Positions 32,976-45,100 of a DNA stretch of 64,000 bases are shown one piece after another (the stretch's first letter is position 1; the number at the start of each line of letters is the position of its first letter). The notes under the pieces are model-generated. The model saw nothing but the letters and a program-made list of their open reading frames with translations, made no database searches and had not been told where the DNA came from. Both the position numbers and the translations under genes were made by a program. This stretch comes from Phymatolithon calcareum (Eukaryota > Rhodophyta > Florideophyceae > Hapalidiales): NCBI GenBank assembly GCA_977006965.1, contig OZ345376.1, forward strand, positions 1,240,001 through 1,304,000, in the 5' to 3' direction.

Positions 32976-33596
32976 TCAGCTGTTATGTTGGTCTGTCCAC
33001 GAATGTGCAACCCTTCCTAGTATTACAGTGTCCTGATTTGTGAGGACGTGACCGCGAAGGCAATGCTCTAGCTTCAGACTCAGCAGACCAGTCCGTACGA
33101 TTGACCCGGAAAATACATCTCCAGCCTCTTCAAATGTGGACAACAATGAGTCAGCCGCCGGATCGTCTACACTGATGGCATTCCTCTGACCATAAAACCA
33201 TTGTCTTGCGGCCACAATGGGCCTTGTGTCCACACAATCGATGTACTTTGAGCTCTGCTCCGTCTGCGAATTTAGACTGGTGGAACATAACAAGCAGTGG
33301 ACAGGAAAGTATATCCAGCGATGTCTTTGTTCTATCTCAATCGGATGTACAAACAGTAGTCTGTGTGTAGACCCCTTCAGACGTCCTAGAATTGTGTTTG
33401 AACTGTTGCGCAAAACGAGACAAAACATGTACCGTTCTCCGAATGCCTCTTCCATTCCACCGTTGTTGACCAACGCGAGGAATATTGTACGCGCCCCAAC
33501 TCCCCCCAGATGCTCCGCCAGTATTTCAAGCATCGCAGTACCACACGTTACGCACAGCGATCCACTGCCCATCTCGTCAAGATACGCTGTGCCCAT
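32976..33596 (-). CDS. Hypothetical protein, possibly part of the adjacent transposon
   Basis: A 206-aa frame from ATG 33596. It has CVTCG near the N-terminus and CLLCSTS near the middle, and a region beginning YIDCVDTRPIVAAR. I do not recognise a family. It is on the same strand as, and upstream of, the transposase remnant at 30136-32542 but in a different frame, so it may be its N-terminal part or an accessory gene. Without conservation data it may equally be an open remnant. Confidence 0.3.
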   Translation of the reverse strand: MGTAYLDEMGSGSLCVTCGTAMLEILAEHLGGVGARTIFLALVNNGGMEEAFGERYMFCLVLRNSSNTILGRLKGSTHRLLFVHPIEIEQRHRWIYFPVHCLLCSTSLNSQTEQSSKYIDCVDTRPIVAARQWFYGQRNAISVDDPAADSLLSTFEEAGDVFSGSIVRTGLLSLKLEHCLRGHVLTNQDTVILGRVAHSWTDQHNS

Positions 33597-33698
33597 TGCT
33601 CCAGCTCCGCAATGTTTTTATGCTCGGCTGTCTGGTTCATCAACAAAGCGTTAGTAACAGCGCACGCTCCTGACGCACTTCTTGTGCAAGCATCTGAC

Positions 33699-34344
33699 AT
33701 GGACCAATTGCGGAAATCTCACGAAGCACTGACAAACCATCTGAATGCACTCACGCAGGAGGTTTCCAGAACACAGGCAGACTTGTCAATGCACATTTCA
33801 TCACATCTCGAAAGCAAAGTGCGATTTGAGGTCCAAAAATACGGCGAGTCTGAATTTCGTCAAGATGTTGAAGGGAGACAGCCCAGAGCTTGTGAAGCAA
33901 CGACACAATTCTTCCAAGGCAGAGTCCATACGGCAGCTGGTTCTAAACTCTAGAAAATCTGACTGCACTTTATTTGAGTTTCAGCTAATTGCGGCCCATT
34001 GCAAGGCATATACGACCTTTCAATGCTCCAAACATCTCTCCCAGTTGTATGTTCAGCTCCCTGACAAATGTGGAGTAACTAATTTATGTGTTTCCTTACA
34101 GACGTATGCCGACTTTTTTGAAGCTCTGCAGATTGACGTAAAGTGTCGAGAACAGGGATTTTACAAGGAAAAGAAAAATTTAGGGAGGAAACTGCGTGCC
34201 ATTCAGATACTTGGAGTTACCTTGGTCTCTGCATTGAGCCACTCTCCACCTGAAAGACGAATTTTGCTCGGATGTAGGTTGCCTCTTACTACTCCTGAAA
34301 AGCCTGTTCATCTCCTCCTTCAAAACTTCGCGAGGTGGAGATAG
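33699..34344 (+). pseudogene. Hypothetical coiled-coil protein with a frameshift
   Basis: From ATG 33699 the frame encodes a likely coiled coil (DQLRKSHEALTNHLNALTQE and onward). Near 33860 the meaningful reading moves to another frame (VKMLKGDSPELVKQ, then LVLNSRKSDCTLFEFQL), ending at 34344. The two halves look like one protein of about 215 aa, broken by a small indel. No family is recognised. It sits head to head with the minus-strand gene at 32976-33596. Confidence 0.4.
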
Positions 34345-34790
34345 AACTCATGGAACACCGTATTTTCATACGCCTCTAGTGCTCGAATCGAAATACATAG
34401 TCATGTTTCTGCTTCAACATAGACCGATGTGCATAGGACAAACAGCCGACACTCTTCGAGACTTATTAAGGCCCCAAAAGAAACCAAACAGTTTGCCCTA
34501 CACTGGATTAGAACAGATGAAAAACTGCAGCCGTACCAACATGATCCTCGGTATGTAACGGAATGCTTGTACTCGTCGATTCCCACCGTGGTCTTGCTAA
34601 CTCGTTTACTAATTTCAACTACTCAAGAGGTATTTAGAACGCCGATTGGGGAGGAAATCCTATGTGAGCTAGTTGTTTTCAAAAACTAAATGACGCCTTT
34701 ATTAGCCAGAGAGGCTTCCCAGTCTCCCAGATGACCACTCCTTTGTAAAACATAACCACGTACACAGTAAAACAAAAAACAAAAAAAACA

Positions 34791-36176
34791 CTACTGAGCG
34801 AGGCCCAGGCTGGACATATAATCGCCTCTCGTGACCACCATTCCGGAATTCTGGAAAATGTCATCGTTCTCGTCATCATCTAGCTCTCCGATACCGTCCA
34901 TCTCTTCGACGGATGATTGCGCCTTCGCTAGAGCTTCTCGCTCTGACTTAAATGCAGCATATGACATTTTCAGCTTTTCCTTCCGGATATCAATAATCGC
35001 ACTTGTCTTCTGCTTATACGATTCTGCTTTGGAACTGAGCATGGCTGTCACTCTATTCGTCGTCGTTTCTAAGTATTTCTCCGTCACTTGACCAAGAGCT
35101 ACTGCTTCCATGGATATCAGAGATGTTCCCAAGCTTTGACGAATTAGTCCTCGAAGCGCAATAGCAAGCACATGAACTGCTTTAAGTGAGTTGTCGCACG
35201 ACTCTAGCACAACCCAGTACGTCTTCGCAGTGTACGTTTCAACAAGTTTTTAGATGGCATACTTGTGCAGACTCCGTTCTTCTTCAAGTTTTCAGTACAG
35301 CGGTGACTCTTCTACATCCGACCGTTCCTCTTTCCCGGGAAGGATACTAACCTTAGCACTTTCCGCACGTTGTGCACTGGGGGAGATGTCCGTGACCAAT
35401 TTATTGTACTTTAGGGTAACCCGAAGGCTTGGAAAGCGATTCTGTAGATTTACGAGCTCGCTCAAATTCGCCTCGAGATGATCCGCGGACTTCTCAGCGA
35501 TCTCATCAACGGTCAGATCCTTCTCGATCTCGCGTACAACCGCGAGTAGAATATTCCATATCGATGATTCGTCTTTGGCATTCCCGGGAGCTTCCTCGTC
35601 CCTGCTCTTTGAATCATGAAAGATGATCTCAAACCAGTCTTCCTTCGCGCTTTCTACTGCCTCATACGATTGAATCTTCTCCACTAAGAAAAGCATATAT
35701 CTGAAAAGAAGCTTTCGAGTGCTGGTTCTTCCAGTGGTAAGTAGCTCTAGAATGGTCTTGCGGATTTTTTGGATACTATGCTTCCGTTTAGGTCTAAAGT
35801 TATCAGACCAAAAGTCCGGACATTTCGCAGGAGATGGTTTCACTCGTCTTCTTTGCGGGTCTCCCACGACGTCTACACTCACAGTTGACGTCGTAATCTT
35901 ATTTTTGGCTGCGCCAACGATATCTCCGGCGTACACTACAGCTTTTGTACGCTTTCTGCAGGATCGCAGCTATCCGGGGATTTCTCCAGCAGAGAAATCG
36001 TACTTTTTCACATGTATCAAAATGCTCACAATGCTGCTCCGGAGAATGAATAGCCACACGTGTTCTGCTTTGCGTTCAAAGGTGCTTTTCGTGTTACCAC
36101 GTGTCGCAGAAAAGAGCATAACACATAAACCAGATGTAAAAGTGTGCCGACAAAGGCTTGAACTCAGTGACGCCAT
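34791..36176 (-). pseudogene. 462-codon frame with three in-frame stops, unknown protein
   Basis: The frame starts at ATG 36176 and reads to 34791 without any shift, but it is interrupted by TAG 35970-35972, TGA 35292-35294 and TAA 35250-35252. The translated parts include DFWSDNFRPKRKHSIQKIRK, a helical region ending before SLRVTLKYNKLVTD, and an acidic, helical C-terminus (SSVEEMDGIGELDDDENDD). An intron removing the last two stops is conceivable (GTTAGT donor near 35350), but its acceptor would be poor. I do not recognise the family; its position among transposon remnants suggests a transposon accessory gene. Confidence 0.45.
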
Positions 36177-37662
36177 TACATCTTCCTGAACCCAGTTTGA
36201 AAACGTCGCGTGAAGTCCATAACTGTGGTTAATATAGTCCAGAGCAACACGGAATCAATGCATTGACGCTTCTCTATAACCTTCGCGAGGTGTTCTACCT
36301 TCCTCGATGATAGTAATCCCTTCTTCGCGCCAGGATCGAGGTTCCGGCTGCTCCCGCTTCACAAAGCTTAGGAACTTCATCTTTTGATGCCGACATCATC
36401 TCCTTCCTCCTCGTAGTCCAGTGAATTACAAATACCAACTACATATCACGAAACGTATCGCCACCTGAACGTTCTATAGTACACTATAAATTTGACGTCG
36501 TCCTAAATTTCCAAAACTGTTGTGCATACAATTGTCCCCATCAACTGTGAAGTTCGATCAGTCATAACCAGATAGGATCTGGAGCAGGTCACAGCTATCC
36601 TGTGCACTACATCTGTAGACCATGCTTGGTTCTTCGTCGGCGAGCGGGTAAGGTTCCACATTTTCATTATCGATTCTTGATTGTGTCACCGCACGTTTGA
36701 CGCATCGCATATCATTCCTCTCTACTCCAAAAGACAGCCACTACTACTCTCTTCATTCCTGCTCTATTCACATTCCCTATCCAGACTTCTCCTCTGCTCG
36801 TACCGGACATGAGCTACTTGTAACCCGCTGACAAAGCTTGTCATCGCGAACGTTCAAATCCTCGTTTGGTATGTACTTCCCTTATTTCCGCTCTGATCAG
36901 CTTTCAGATATTCCCTTTCGAAAACATCTATTTCGTATTCCCCCACGTCTAAGTCAGAAAGAACTCAGCGATGTACAACCGCTCCATATTACAGGTCGAC
37001 TTTACGTGTATCGCAAGCTCCTCGTAACCATCATACGCTACCAAGGTAGGACGTCGTCCGTGTCACACTCAAGCATACTGCAATTCGTATTCTTTCCGAT
37101 ATTTTGCCCTTCAGCTATTTCCGAGTAATTTGTAAGTAAGATCCAAGATCTATTGTTCATGTGCAATAAATCTACGCAAATTTCCTTCATCTGCATTGCA
37201 CCGTCATTTCTCGCACATTGTTCCTCTGGACAATGTAACATTGTTCAAGTACAGTACGGAAAACATATAACTCTCCATGTTGGAACGTTGCTCAGTACGA
37301 TATTCAAAATGCTGTTTGTTCGTCTTCCGTTCTCGATTATCCCCAATTCTAAATGTTCATACTGTTGCATTTCCCATATTCCATACTCCCAATGCTCCAT
37401 ACTATCTGTTAACTTGCTCGCCGTCAATGTATCCCCCAGTATGTCACACTGATCGCAATACCCTCCGGCTTCCCATATCTTCAAAAGTTCCGCCTTCATG
37501 AATTTTTCATAGAATCGATGCTCCCCCACGGACACAATCAAAAGTTTGCATCTATTTCACCACACTGCTCCCTGTGCAAAATTTAATGCGTCTCTTAACT
37601 GGTGACTGATCGATATTTAATTTGCATTATTGTCATATTTCTTATGCCTTCATCAGGCATAA
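36177..37662. other. AT-rich intergenic region
   Basis: There is no recognisable gene or RNA. The right end has a perfect 7-bp stem palindrome, TTATGCC-TTCATCA-GGCATAA (37642-37662), abutting the left terminus of the pogo-family element. Confidence 0.45.
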
Positions 37663-37951
37663 GGGGGGGACCTAATGTTCGGACAGTTCTTACAAAAATT
37701 AAAAACAAAATAACTTCTAGTCATCCGCTAGAAACGGCACTTATATGCACTGAAAGCTCATTGGTTCGTCTGTAAAGACGTTTAGTCGTTCCATAAGTTC
37801 CTTTTCTCCCTTTTCTTGAAGAAATTTGAAAGCCTGGAGCACTCAGAGAGCTCCAAATTTCTCCTCAATATCCAAATTCAGCGGACAGTAGTAATCAAAA
37901 TTTCATCTGAATTAAGGGAACAAATTGGGTTCATGAAGGCGATGCCCGCGC

Positions 37952-39966
37952 TCAGCGCGGCTGCGCACGCGGCATGTGCGCGAATGTTTGCGCGTCGTCC
38001 ATAGCATCGAGCTCCGAGCGCACCCTGCTAGACGGCTCGGCAAGGAGATTCATGGCGGGAAGGGCGGGAGGCGCACCAACATCCGCTCGAGGCACGCTGC
38101 TTCCTTCGTACTGTGAGGCACCTCGGGGTGCATGCGGCGTGTGAGCTACAGTTTGTGGTGCTGACGGTTTCTGCGCCACGCGTACACTTCGCCGCCGCAC
38201 CGCAGTGCGATTCTTCGCTATCGCTCGACGTGTACCCAGGCTGCGATATGATGCTCGAAAGTCGGCAATACTCATGTTAGCGAGGCGTGCACGGCGCCTC
38301 ATTTGCGCTTCTTCTTGTTTTGTCAGCCCTGTGCGTCGTTCTTTCTCGCACTAAGCATTGCGCAGCTGGCGCTTCGTTGCCACAACTTGCTCTTCTTGCC
38401 TCTTCCGTTCGTCTCGTGCTGCTTTCCGCTGCACGGCTGCGATCTCGACGTCGCTCGTGAGCACGGCGCAACGCTGTGTGTTGACGAACCCGCTGCCCAG
38501 CAGCGTTGCGTTGCTGCGGATAATACTTCGTCGTGCCTCCTCGCGCTTTCTCTCCATCAATTTCGAGAGTGCCTAGACATTTAGATTTGTTGCTGTGTCA
38601 TCTGCATCACGCGGACGCGGAGTGTCCAGTAACAGAGATGGGTTTAACGACCATAAGCCTGCACGTCTGAACAAGGCCGTTATGTTACTGCACGTAAAGG
38701 ATTTGTAGTACGCCTCACGGAGCACAGAACAGTAGTCGTACATGTCTAGCTTGCTCATTTCGTCTGTCTTGATCAGCTTCTCGATTGCGTCGTTGAGTGC
38801 CGTCCTGAACTCCGCAAACAAAACAACATCGCACGGTTGCATCTTGCCGGAGGTGTGCGCGGGCAAAGTGTACATCTCGATGTTGTTCTGACGGAAGAGG
38901 AGCAGAACTCTTAGAGACCTGTGCGCCACATACCCGTCGTAGGTAAGCAGCACTTTGCGGTTGTTGGCAGTAAGGTCGCGCACGTTGTTGACAAAGTTGA
39001 CACCCCAATTGTAGAAGTTTCCGTGTCAATTCCACTGTCCTCTTCACGAAGCCCCATGCAGGCGCCGTGTGGAAGTAAGCTCGCGTACGTTTGCACCTCC
39101 GCTCTCCCATTTACCAAAATTTGCCGATAAGGCAAACGCTTGCCTCCAAAGACGAACAATGGCGGGCCGGTCTTTCCCGCCGCGCTTACTAGTGGTAGCA
39201 TCGTCGAGCGCCTGGCCCGTACGAACCCAAGAAGCTAAAAATCTTGTTTTGTTCTGCGCCGCATGTAGCGCCGCTTTCGCGAATTGCAGCATGCGTCGCA
39301 GTCAGCCGTTCCACCTGTCTCGTCCAGGTTCCACATTTGAGTCGAGCCTATGTCGTGGGTCATAATATGCTTCTCAACAGTTGCAAAGTGCGTAGTGAGC
39401 TTTTCTGCATTCACAGCCGCGAAGCGCTTGCCTTCCTGACGCAGAGAGACTGCGAACTTGAGCTCGCTTTGATGCCGACGCTCGAACGCGCGCAAAAAAT
39501 TGATACCTCGTCTGTTGTTCTTAAATGCAAGTGCAGCACGGCGTGTAGCGGGAAAATGCTCGACGAACAGAGTGAGTACGTCGTACAGGTGGTGTCGCGT
39601 GAACGGAACACCGCGGTTTGCAAACCATTGCAACATATTGAAAACAATTGACTCTTCGATTGCAGTGAGACTTGTTGGGTGCCTGCCCTGGCGCGCACAA
39701 ATAGGTGACGATCTCGTCGCAGAGCGTCGTTCAGCGTAGATGTAGGGACATGGAATCGCTTCTGCGCTTCCCATGTTGCGCTTCTTTATTATTTCTTTAG
39801 CACGCTTCATACGCTTCGCGAGCCGGCGTTGTGCTGTCTTCGGATTCATGATATGCCAGTCCTGAGCGTGGCTAGCTGCACATGTTTGTCCCCGGCCGTT
39901 TAATATTCGCGTGGTTTCCCGCTTATTTTGTTCTCCCGCCAAAACAGCTTTATCGGAACAGCTCAA
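37952..39966 (-). pseudogene. Pogo-like DDE transposase with in-frame TAG codons and one frameshift
   Basis: The gene starts at ATG 39966. Motifs in order are MWNLDETGG (first Asp), VSAAGKTGPPLFVFGGKR, VLLTYDGYVAH (second Asp) and LPAHTSGKMQPCDVVLF (third acidic position), as in DDE_1/pogo transposases. A basic helical tail with LLGSGFVNTQ follows, which is also a family feature. The frame is broken by TAG at 39235, a single-base shift near 39017, and further in-frame TAGs at 38573 and 38351, ending at TGA 37952. No other stop type interrupts it. It is about 670 codons long, so the tail is longer than in classical pogo. The first TAG is shared with copy 1. Confidence 0.82.
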
Positions 39967-41705
39967 ACTTCGTCAAGCATACAATCATCGTCAGGAGTGT
40001 CCTAGTTGGCCCTGTGAAATGGAGAACCGTTCTCAGGGGCATTGCCTTCACGTTCTCGTGACGAAAATCGAACGGTCGACCACGTCGAAAAAGCGCGTTC
40101 TCATGTGGTTCAGGAGGAACAGTGGGGGACAGTGGTAACGAGGCTGTGACCACATTATTTTTGCGTTAGTCACGGAAGTATTTTTTGTTTTTGTGTTTAG
40201 GTTATGCTTCAAATTTTGCGTCTCACGCTCGTACAACTGCAATGTCAATCTCCATTCTATATTTTCTTTCAGAAGTTACCATGCTAGAACGCCAGGAGCA
40301 CAGTACTCAAGACGAAACTATTCGCAGATAGAAAAAACCCTGAGCAACTTCATCGTCAAGAAACGCTTCATCGAAAAAGAAAAGTACATCCTTTGCCAAC
40401 GCTTGCCCGCGGGAGATAAGCAGTCCATTGTCACAGGAAGAAACATCAAAAAGAGAATTAGGTAAGAATAGTGCTGGTACTCATCTGCAATGAAGTGCTT
40501 CTTCGACATGAAGCAACGAAGAAATCTAACAACGTGAAGAAGACTTTGAGAAATTTGCAAACGGGCGTATGTAAACAAAGTGAACAAGGAGAGGGCGAGA
40601 CTGAGACTACGTAATGCTTTCAAATGCAGTCATGCACACTATGAGCTTGACATATTCCTGCTCTGCTCATAAGCGCCACCGGAGAGACCGTTGTTAGTAC
40701 GTTCGCAAAAAGGCGCATCGTGATTACAACGTACACTAGATGAAGCGCTGTCGTACCGCACACAACGCGCGACGCTTGGTAAATAGCCCGGATACAGAAC
40801 TTGCAGTTCTGTTGGCCAGAACATCAATAGCATGCGATGATCTTCGAGTTTTTCGCAATTCATTTCCATAAATCGCACGCAGCGCTCCTACACGGCATCT
40901 GCATCCGACTCGATAAGGAAATGTCAATCTTGAATGTTCACATCGGCCTCGGCAGCGGTGCCAACGAACGATGCTCGTGTCGTTGCTGTTTCGCACACTG
41001 TGGTCGCCGGAAGGTGCTAGCGGATGGCCGGCGGACCGTGTCTACGGCGGCGGCGACGCGTTCCCCTCGACTGCATTCGCCGATACGGTGGCGGTGCTGA
41101 CTTCGGAATCACAGTAGCAGGTTTAGAAACCGGCTTTGGCGCGGACGTGCCTCTTCAGATTTCGTTCAACGCTCGTCAAACCTTGGAGTTGCCGCTACCG
41201 ACGCCGCTGCTGTCGTCGACTTCAGGCGGCAGCGCTTCGTTTTTCCCCCTGGCATGCGGGGGATTTCGGTTTGCTTAACTTGGAGATTTCGGAGGGAGAT
41301 ATTGGATTTTGTTCCGCACGGACGACACAAGTCAAAATTTATCCCCTCCCTAAAAGAAGGGAAATGAATTTGTACTTTTAAAGAAAAATTTATTGGTATC
41401 TTTTTGCACTGGTTCTATTCGCAGTTCCTTCACCCCCCAGTTCCTGAGCGCTCTGTGCTGCATAAAATTTAGTTCATATTCCAGTTCTGGAATGGCAAAA
41501 AATATTTTGAGAGAGAGACCCAAACTGTGAATGACTTTTCTTATTACCTGTAGCTATTTTATTGGCCTCGGGAGAGCGTTGCTCCATTCTTGTGTACCAG
41601 CTGTAAGGACAGAAGAGTTCTGCAGCTAAAACGTCCTCTGGTTGGCTACCTGTGGACTATTTTCATAACTAAAGGAATCATAATCATTCACAGCAGAGCG
41701 AAAAC

Positions 41706-42027
41706 TGTCGTCCAAAAGACCAGTTGTGAAAGGCGGGATAAGCCACCAAAGTCTTCTTGACCTTGCCACTTTACTTATCCCTGCCGAGTCTGCTATTCAG
41801 GACTCAGCAGGTTGCTTATGTACTGCTCTGGAGAGCTACAGTACTGGGGAACTGCAGAACTTGGGGAGCTGCAGAACACTACCTAATCCGTACATTGTTA
41901 CCGTAAACGTAAACGCGGGAGAAATAGTACCAGAAAAGGGCGTGAAGGAGTGTGTCTGCATTTGCAGAGTGCCTTGGTTCCCATTCTGGGAAACTTTCCA
42001 TGCGCCGTGTATGTCAGCTCCATGACA
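41706..42027 (-). repeat. 3' LTR of the copia element
   Basis: 322 bp, TGTC...GACA. It contains a short tandem word (GGGGARCTGCAGAACTT). Two of the four substitutions relative to the 5' LTR, and the 3-bp indel, fall in or next to that word. Confidence 0.95.
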
Positions 42028-42032
42028 CTCGA

Positions 42033-42042
42033 CCTCTTTTCT
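42033..42042 (-). promoter_or_regulatory. Putative polypurine tract
   Basis: Minus-strand AGAAAAGAGG lies five bases before the 3' LTR, the expected place for the plus-strand primer of LTR retrotransposons. Confidence 0.6.
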
Positions 42043-42138
42043 AAACGCCTGAAACCGGTGAAAATGTTTCGCGAAAAAATTCAAAAACATACTAAAAAAA
42101 TGTAAAAATATTCTAAAACAATTTGAAATTTTCTATTT

Positions 42139-45100
42139 CTATTTCTCCGGTATGATCCACAGATTGACTGGATCCGTGAACAAGACTGTCGATACTTTTC
42201 TACAAAGAATAGGTGACAGATCGTGAGCTAAAGCCAGCACAAAATCGAGGCAATGGGAGAATGCCATGACTTCTGCCCCGAGAATGGATCTAGTTACGCG
42301 CTGTGACTTCCATGAACCATAGTGGATTATAGATGCGTTTTCCTGTTTGTCTTTTAGGAGAACGATGAATCCAATTTGAGATGATAAGTCCGGGTTGTTC
42401 GCAAAAGAAGCGTCGGAATAGCCAGCAATGTATACAGATGAGAGGTCAAGAGGGCGATACACGAGATGAGCTGGATTGTTTAGTTTCTGAATGGCTTTGT
42501 TCAGAAAACTAGTATCTTGAATAGTGCAGTGCTCAGCTTTAATTTGAGAGAGCTGAGCATTGTCAAAAGAGACTTCAGGCCTGGTACAAGTTGTGGCATA
42601 TGAAACTTGTCCGCGACCGGAGGCGAATTTCTTTGGCATTCCGTTGTCCGATTTGTAATCCACGCTCTTAAGATTTGTACAATAGTCGTTCTGATGCAGA
42701 ACATAACCTCCAGACTCATGTTCATCAATACAGAAACCGTTGAACTGTATGGGGAAACAGTTTGTCCTAGGCTTGCATTCGAAACGTTGCGATTTTTCTT
42801 CTTCTAAATTGCTGAACTCAGGTGTTCCTCCTCCACAAGTGTCATCAACTTGTGTGACCTGAATTCCTTCAAGTATTGATCCAACAACCTTATAGAATAG
42901 GCATGGATCGAGAACAGAGGATTGCATACCAAGGTCTCCGGTATGCCAATCTTGAAATGTTGGCCACCAATATCCAGGAGAGTCGCATAGACCATATTGG
43001 GCTTTAATTGCACGGAGTATGGTTCCAGGAGGTGCTCCAATACGTTGGAGGACGTTCTCACCTTTCGGTGGGCGAACATAAACCGTTCTGCGGAGGGGCT
43101 CATCACTTTGAAGAAAAGCTTGAGATATGTCTCGACTCCATATATCAAAGCCGTGAGAAACGATTAGTGCAAGTGTAAGACGAATGGAAGACTTGAGAAC
43201 AGTTGGCGCTTCATTTACAACACGTGGCTTTTCAGGGTCCATGTGCCCTAGAATTACCAAGCGAGCCTTGTATTGCTCGTCGGGTTTCTCGAAGTTCTTT
43301 ATCGTAAGGATGAGACTCGACTGAAGAATGGTGGCATCTTCGGGTAAGTCTGTTTCTCTTATGAACTCTTACGTTCCCTTCTTCACGAGTTGTTCGACTT
43401 CGGAGTTCTTGCCATCGTCGAAACGAGGATCTTTCTTGTTATGAACCACAATAGTGGCGAAAACAGATGTTGCGCCATTTTCATAGAGCCTGGCAACCTC
43501 GCTTTCTGCAAACGTTGACGATAGAAACGCTTGAGAAGTATTAACGATGTTGGTTTCAAGAGCCTGAGGGACACTTTCAAATTGCTCTTGAAGATTGTTT
43601 AACTCGGTGACTATGTCCATGGGGACATGAGGGCTTGGGGTCGATTCCGGTAGAAAAATAGCTAAGGTAGAAGGCTGCTGGGGGTTTACAGCCGGTGCTA
43701 GAACATTCTCAGAAGGGTTGATAGGGTCATTCGAGTGAGCTCGCTTTACGACAGAAGTTGAAAAAGGCTTTATATTATTGCCGATCTGCACAAAGACAGT
43801 TTTTCTGTTGTCGTAGCTGTGGACTGTGTAAGGCCCTTCAAAACGACGGCTCTCTTTTCGAAAGATTCTAACCTTGTCTCCAAACTCGTAGACAGGATGA
43901 AGAACACCCGCTCGATGTTTCAGTGCTGCTGCAACACGCCGTTGAGCAGTAATGGTTTCCATCTCTTTGCGTGCTGCTTCCATGGCTTCAAAACGCTGCT
44001 TTTGAGTTGCGGCCATAGTTGATACGTTGGGAAGCGGAAGGCGGGGAACAGTGCCGAACAGAAGGAGACATGGTGTAATACCGTTGGGTCCCGTGGTCGT
44101 ATTCACTGCATGTACTGAAAGTGATAGGCGGATATTCTTGTTCATGAGAGGAAAATCGTTTTTTAGCTTATTATAGACGCGACGAATTGGACCATGATAA
44201 CGTTCACAAAGTGACAACGAGTTTGGTGACTCTACTGGAGTGTCCTTCGTAGTAATTCCAAGTTGTGAGCAGGAATTCTGAAAGAAGTCTGAGAGGAAGT
44301 TCTCTCCTTGATCATGTGCAATAACTGAAGGGTATCCGGTGAACACTGTGATCCAGAAATCGACAATGAGATTCCACGTGTACTCTGCTGTCTGTCTCGT
44401 CATGAATTTAGCGACGGAGTATCGAGTTCCTCTGTCGATGATATGCAAGATCGGATCACCTTCGATAAAGAAAACATCGACTTCAATTTCATGATTGAAG
44501 ACAATTTCTTTCGTTGGGAAGGAAACTCGGAAACGAGAAGCTCTCGGAGCCCATGTTTGACAGGGAGAACATTTCTTAATAATATCTTCTAACGTTTTTC
44601 GAACGCTTGCGTTGACTTTCTCCGGAGAAGCCTTCTTAAGGAGGTTAACAAGTGAGTCGGTAGCTGGGTGTCCGAATTGATTGTGAAGTTTCCTTAATTC
44701 TGGCTCTGTGAAAAGTACGTTATTCACTGTCCATTTGATGTATAGATGACCACCTGATCCTTTGATCCCTTCTATGAAGCTAACAGGGATGACAGTTCCA
44801 GACGGATGGTGAGTAAATGTGTTTTTGTACTCATTTGAGCTGCATTTGAGCTTTCGGTGATGCTCAAGCCCAAAGATAAGTGGGACATCTTGATCTACGA
44901 CGTCGACATCAAAGGTTAAGAATACATCAGATCCGATTGGCATACGAATAGAAGCCGTTCCAAGTGCTTGTGTCATCCCATGACTTATGCCTCTGAAAGC
45001 ACGGCTGCTTGGGCGCAGAAAAGGTCTCGTTGCAGTATGGACGCAATACCTTATGTAGGCAGGGAGACCAGTTGGAGATTTTGCAGCACCATTATCGATC

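Noticed and set aside
42139-43260. Frameshift between copia integrase and reverse transcriptase
   Set aside because: The two parts are in the same frame; only the TAA at 43369 separates them.
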